Positions 63,206 to 64,000 of a DNA stretch of 64,000 nucleotides are shown one piece after another. Numbering within the stretch: the first letter of the stretch is position 1; the number at the start of each line of letters is the position of its first letter. The notes under the pieces are model-generated. The model ran no database searches, was not told where the DNA came from, and saw only the letters and a program-made list of their open reading frames with translations. Source of the DNA: Pelagibacteraceae bacterium AG-349-E10 (GTDB lineage: Bacteria; Pseudomonadota; Alphaproteobacteria; HIMB59); contig QCDA01000002.1 in the NCBI GenBank assembly GCA_003281065.1, positions 41,862 to 105,861 on the forward strand, given 5' to 3'. The position numbers and the translations under genes were made by a program.

Positions 63206-63268
63206 AATCAAAAACTAGCTCCATCCTTATTCCTATCCTTACTTATTCCTCCGGAGCTAGTTTTATAT
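63206..63268 (+). ncRNA. candidate ~60-nt small RNA with CU-rich loop
   Basis: Downstream of the promoter a 12-bp inverted repeat (AAAACTAGCTCC at 63211-63222 and GGAGCTAGTTTT at 63253-63264) encloses a 30-base loop of almost only pyrimidines and A. The loop contains two copies of ATCCTTA (63223, 63235) and two of TATTCCT (63229, 63244) and ends in CCTCC. The right arm ends in TTTT then ATATAA, so the stem can also terminate transcription. No reading frame is present. The loop could pair with purine-rich ribosome-binding sites, a property of known anti-Shine-Dalgarno small RNAs. Confidence 0.45.
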
Positions 63269-63334
63269 AATCCCTCAAAATAACAAATTAAACTTAAACT
63301 TTATTATAATATTTAATTGATATAATTTTTTAAT

Positions 63335-64000
63335 ATGAGTGATCATTATATTTTCTGGGATCTCGAAACAACAGGTCGTAATGATAAATTTAATCAAATA
63401 ACACAAGTTGGTGCTGTGTTAACTAATAATAAATTTGAAGTTAAAGACAAATTAGAAATACATAGTAAGTTAAGAGAAGGAAAATGGTTTGAACCAGGTG
63501 CTTTAATAACAACTGGGGTAGATCCAACTAGTTTAATACAAAATAATTACCCTAATTATTATGAAGCTAGTGCTCAATTGTATGAAACATTTCAACAATG
63601 GTCATCCTCATCAGCCATTTTTGTAGGTTTCAATAATATAAATTTTGATGAACCCTTTTTACGACAGGCACTTTATCAAAACTTATTACCTGAAATTTAT
63701 ATGACTGTGACTAACAATAATGTGCGTATGGATGTTTTTGATATATTAAGATTAGTTTCAGTTTATAGCCCTGAACATATTAAATTTAATACTGACGATC
63801 AAGGGTATCCAATACTTAAATTAGATGAAATTTCAAAACTAAATAATATTTCAATAAACTATGATGCTGGTCCTCATGATGCTGTTTTTGATAGCTTAAT
63901 CACATTGGAACTTAATAAGATATTAAATATAAGGTGTCCAAAGATTTGGAACTCTGCATATGAATTTCGACTTAGAGACACTCCTAAGAGATTCATGCTA
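63335..64000 (+). CDS. sbcB: exodeoxyribonuclease I, N-terminal part (cut by window edge)
   Basis: The frame from ATG 63335 is open to the window end (222 residues). The three motifs of a DnaQ-like 3'-5' exonuclease are visible: FWDLETTG (7-14, D9 and E11), FVGFNNINFDEPF (about 93-105) and HDAVFDSLIT (about 189-198). The order and the N-F-D-E-P-F segment fit exonuclease I, which digests single-stranded DNA in repair. Possible -10 elements TATAAT occur at 63305 and 63321, so the gene probably has its own promoter after the small RNA. Confidence 0.88.
   Translation, partial: MSDHYIFWDLETTGRNDKFNQITQVGAVLTNNKFEVKDKLEIHSKLREGKWFEPGALITTGVDPTSLIQNNYPNYYEASAQLYETFQQWSSSSAIFVGFNNINFDEPFLRQALYQNLLPEIYMTVTNNNVRMDVFDILRLVSVYSPEHIKFNTDDQGYPILKLDEISKLNNISINYDAGPHDAVFDSLITLELNKILNIRCPKIWNSAYEFRLRDTPKRFML

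Noticed and set aside
63205-63230. A tiny minus-strand frame (M-E-L-V-F-D-W) behind a GGAGG-like purine run in the small-RNA locus
   Set aside because: Seven codons only. The purine run is simply the complement of the CU-rich loop, and no minus-strand promoter was seen.

Overview
This is a very AT-rich, densely packed bacterial chromosome segment with no gap above 300 bases. Many neighbouring genes overlap by 1-20 bases. The GroEL sequence is of alphaproteobacterial type, and groESL carries a perfect CIRCE operator behind an RpoH-like promoter. Together with the base composition, the single-copy streamlined style and the gene content, this suggests a streamlined marine alphaproteobacterium of the SAR11 (Pelagibacterales) or HIMB59/AEGEAN-169 kind. 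That placement is inference; no rRNA gene lies in the window.

Positions 1-49858 are one large surface-glycan island. Positions 1-6312 (mostly minus strand) hold the start of a CDP-glucose 4,6-dehydratase gene, a carbohydrate-biosynthesis protein, methyltransferases (DUF268, FkbM, zinc-ribbon type) and two unrecognised proteins that look like diverged copies of each other. Positions 6334-12369 are a six-gene operon that looks like a pathway for an unusual amino-cyclitol or amino-sugar: 2-hydroxyacid dehydrogenase, Gfo/Idh oxidoreductase, dehydroquinate-synthase-like cyclase, SDR, class-III aminotransferase and a CMP-sugar synthetase fused to a cupin. A PFTS-type transferase and a sulfotransferase follow. 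Positions 15002-29587 are a nonulosonic-acid (legionaminate-like) operon: amidotransferase trio (WbpG/HisH/HisF-like), PtmA, NeuA, PtmF-like, PtmE, NeuC and NeuB in the same order as the Campylobacter ptm genes, then a methyltransferase, epimerase, ATP-grasp, phosphoesterase and two oxidoreductases, and LegB. No LegC or LegH homologue is visible. A GmhA-like isomerase closes the block.

Positions 30305-36879 (plus strand) are a compact membrane-associated cassette: CotH-like kinase with a beta-helix, anchored metallophosphoesterase, VTC (polyphosphate-polymerase fold) protein, small membrane protein, DUF4956 membrane protein and a 2-oxoglutarate-oxygenase-like protein. Its function is unknown and it is the most system-like unit here. 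Positions 36882-41669 carry a glycosyltransferase, an ABC lipid-oligosaccharide exporter, HddA heptose kinase and a reductase. Positions 41802-49858 (plus strand) encode a GDP-sugar 4,6-dehydratase, SDR, split transketolase, methyltransferase, a very compact split pyruvate-dehydrogenase-type pair, epimerase, RmlC-like epimerase and a glycosyltransferase. This set fits the making of a two-carbon-branched sugar.

From 49909 on the content changes abruptly to housekeeping genes: groEL/groES, an FAD/NAD oxidoreductase-SelD fusion, a VTT membrane protein, CcdA, a CDP-alcohol phosphatidyltransferase, leucine-type dehydrogenase, MutT, EamA and MFS transporters, MsrB, BioY, transaldolase, a dual-specificity-type phosphatase and the start of exonuclease I. 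Two small genes absent from ordinary ORF lists were read directly: a 27-residue basic peptide (60260-60343) and a 52-residue zinc-finger-like protein (62959-63117). A probable ~60-nt small RNA with a CU-rich loop lies at about 63206-63268, preceded by a good sigma70 promoter. No tRNA, rRNA, CRISPR, IS element or prophage gene was seen.
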